Below are positions 5,586-6,797 of a DNA stretch of 6,797 nucleotides, one piece after another. A program made the translations under genes and the position numbers. Origin of the DNA: Desulfurococcales archaeon (lineage in GTDB: Archaea > Thermoproteota > Thermoprotei_A > Sulfolobales > Ignisphaeraceae); NCBI GenBank assembly GCA_027066265.1, contig JAMOOB010000404.1, positions 1-6,797 of the forward strand. Reading direction: 5' to 3'. The notes beneath the pieces were generated by a model that was given only the letters and a program-made list of their open reading frames with translations, was not told the origin of the DNA and did not search any database. How positions within the stretch are numbered: position 1 is the stretch's first letter; each line of letters opens with the position of its first letter.

Positions 5586-6506
5586 TTAGATGTTTAACCC
5601 GAACCTTCTACCGTACTCAACCACCTCTTCGTGTCGAGGAACCTCGTAGGAGCCTAGCTTCGAAACCTTCAACGCTGCTACCGTCGATGCGTAGAGCACG
5701 GCTCTTCGAAGATCGTAGCCCCTCAGCATAGCTACGAGGAATCCCGCAGCGAACGCATCTCCAGCACCCGTGGTATCCACGACCCTTGGAGCCGGTACGG
5801 CTGGTAGATCCAGTACGCCTTCATCGCTAAGAACGTAGACACCTTCCGCACCCCTCTTAACAACGACGATTCGTGGACCCAGCTCCTTAACGATCTCGGC
5901 AGCCTTCCTATAATCCTCGACCTCAGCGATGTTCGCGATCTCTCTCCGGTTAGCGAACACTATGTCCACCAACTCTATGACTTTCCTAAGCCTTTCGAAC
6001 CCCATCATCGATAGAACTCTTCCGGGATCCCACGTCACGAGCTTTCCGAGCTCCTTGGCTAGCTGTGCAACGTGTATCGTAGTATCGAGGCGGAGGCTAG
6101 AGATGTGCACGGCTCGGCTACGTTCTACGAGCGTTCGATCGATATCGCGTGGCTCGAGTTCCTCGGAAGCACCTTTGTAGCCGTATATAATGATGCGTCC
6201 ACTCGAATCCCTTACAACGACGGAGAACCCCGTGCTACTCGTAGGAGAAACCCTTATCCCAGCGATATCGACTCGCTCCCTCATCAACTCGTCTACCGCG
6301 ATCCTACCGAACGCGTCGAGACCCACCTTGGCAATGACGCAGCTCCTCATGCCTAGCCTAGAGACTCCTATCGCAACGTTGGCAGCGGAGCCACCTACGC
6401 CTCTACGCTCATCGAGGATCCTAGCTTCTTCATCGGGTCCCGGGAAACGGTCTACGAGGAACCTAAGGTCTACGAGTACGTGTCCCACGGTAAGGACATC
6501 GTACAT
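5586..6506 (-). CDS. PfkB-family (ribokinase-like) carbohydrate kinase, canonical
   Basis: 306 aa, the normal length for the family. It contains GGSAANVA at 38-45 (first PfkB signature), a WDPGR motif at 159-163, N186-x2-E189 for the metal-phosphate site, VKRGAEGV at 216-223, and the complete second signature DTTGAGDAFAAG at 244-255 with catalytic D250. It phosphorylates a sugar or related substrate using ATP in the cytoplasm. In crenarchaea such enzymes include ATP-dependent 6-phosphofructokinase, 2-keto-3-deoxygluconate kinase and ribokinase or nucleoside kinase; the neighbouring aldolase slightly favours a hexulose or hexulose-phosphate substrate, but this is inference. ATG at 6506 lies 3 nt after the aldolase stop, and its GAGGGG ribosome binding site (6513-6518) sits in the last codons of the aldolase gene, implying coupled translation. 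Confidence 0.92.
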   Translation of the reverse strand: MYDVLTVGHVLVDLRFLVDRFPGPDEEARILDERRGVGGSAANVAIGVSRLGMRSCVIAKVGLDAFGRIAVDELMRERVDIAGIRVSPTSSTGFSVVVRDSSGRIIIYGYKGASEELEPRDIDRTLVERSRAVHISSLRLDTTIHVAQLAKELGKLVTWDPGRVLSMMGFERLRKVIELVDIVFANRREIANIAEVEDYRKAAEIVKELGPRIVVVKRGAEGVYVLSDEGVLDLPAVPAPRVVDTTGAGDAFAAGFLVAMLRGYDLRRAVLYASTVAALKVSKLGSYEVPRHEEVVEYGRRFGLNI

Positions 6507-6509
6507 CAG

Positions 6510-6797
6510 CTACCCCTCGATGTACTTAGCAACCTCCTCCGGTTCCTTACCTTCGTGGACGATCTCCATGATCGCCCTAACCATGCCTTCGGGGTTAGGG
6601 TGCTGGAACACGTTCCTACCAACAACGACGCCCCGGGCTCCAGCCTCCATAACCTCCTTCACACGCTTCAGGAAGTCTATGGGTCTGGGAACGCGTGGAC
6701 CACCACTCATGAGTACCGGGATTCCGCACGCAGCCTTCACGACCTCGGCGAAGGTCTCCTTGCTACCCGTGTAGTACGTTTTTATGAGATCGGCACC
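6510..6797 (-). CDS. Class I aldolase of the FbaA/DhnA family (fructose-bisphosphate aldolase or ADH synthase), C-terminal part
   Basis: The minus-strand frame is open to the right edge, giving the last 95 residues. Visible motifs are ADLIKTYYTG near the start of the fragment, where K is the expected Schiff-base lysine; PVLMSGGPR, a phosphate-binding loop; and GARGVVVGRNVFQHPNP with a further phosphate loop, followed by VHEG. These define the archaeal class I aldolase family that includes fructose-1,6-bisphosphate aldolase and 2-amino-3,7-dideoxy-D-threo-hept-6-ulosonate synthase of the alternative aromatic pathway. The C-terminal segment (GRNVFQH, IVHEG-KEPEEVAKYI) also resembles the latter, so the exact reaction is open. 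Being upstream of two sugar kinases suggests sugar-phosphate cleavage or synthesis. The start codon and promoter lie beyond the window. Confidence 0.88.
   Translation of the reverse strand, partial: GADLIKTYYTGSKETFAEVVKAACGIPVLMSGGPRVPRPIDFLKRVKEVMEAGARGVVVGRNVFQHPNPEGMVRAIMEIVHEGKEPEEVAKYIEG
6513..6518 (-). promoter_or_regulatory. Shine-Dalgarno site of the canonical PfkB kinase inside the aldolase gene end
   Basis: GAGGGG on the minus strand encodes the last residues of the aldolase and lies 6 nt before the ATG at 6506. It links translation of the two genes. Confidence 0.6.

Noticed and set aside
6190..6774. Open frame of 194 codons on the plus strand
   Set aside because: Antisense shadow of the PfkB kinase and aldolase genes; Ser/Thr/Pro-rich composition typical of such shadows and no motif.
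1..6797. tRNA, rRNA, CRISPR, insertion sequence or defence system
   Set aside because: No GTTCGAAT-type T-loop in a fold, no regularly spaced long repeats, no transposase or nuclease-toxin motifs. Most of the window is filled by recognised housekeeping-type genes.

Overview
The window looks like a chromosomal stretch of a thermophilic archaeon, most likely from the Thermoproteota (crenarchaeal, Desulfurococcales-like). The gene set points there: a UPF0147 protein, a FAU-1/DUF402 RNA-binding ribonuclease, a PhoU protein fused to an N-terminal SpoVT-AbrB domain, and an archaeal-type class I aldolase. Several start codons are preceded by GGTG-type Shine-Dalgarno sequences matching the archaeal 16S rRNA 3' end, genes are closely packed, and candidate promoters are TATA-like. 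The genus is not determined. I saw no insertion sequence, CRISPR array, tRNA, rRNA or phage gene.

Layout. (1) 1-1039, minus strand: a metallo-beta-lactamase-fold hydrolase followed after 33 nt by a YkgJ-type cysteine-cluster protein that runs off the left edge. (2) 1040-1143: divergent promoter region with a 12-bp perfect palindrome. (3) 1144-2939, plus strand: UPF0147 and FAU-1, joined by a TGATG stop/start overlap. (4) 2936-3916, minus strand: AbrB-PhoU regulator, convergent with FAU-1; both genes end inside the same palindromic CTAG. (5) 3917-4117: second divergent regulatory region, with a 10-bp direct repeat at 21-bp period and two TATA-like boxes. (6) 4118-4525, plus strand: a small Thr-rich, probably N-glycosylated, single-span surface protein. 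(7) 4526-4564: short convergent spacer. (8) 4565-6797, minus strand: an operon of a class I aldolase (C-terminal part only) and two PfkB-family sugar kinases.

How the genes may work together. The aldolase and two kinases have gaps of 3 and 16 nt and form a plausible sugar-phosphate module, with a kinase making a phosphorylated ketose and the aldolase splitting or making it. The substrates cannot be read from sequence. UPF0147 and FAU-1 are probably co-translated, which would place the uncharacterised UPF0147 protein near RNA processing. No phosphate transporter lies near the PhoU gene. I found no convincing defence or mobile system; the most interesting signals are small-scale ones (shared stop, paired repeats, operator-like palindrome) and unassigned functions.
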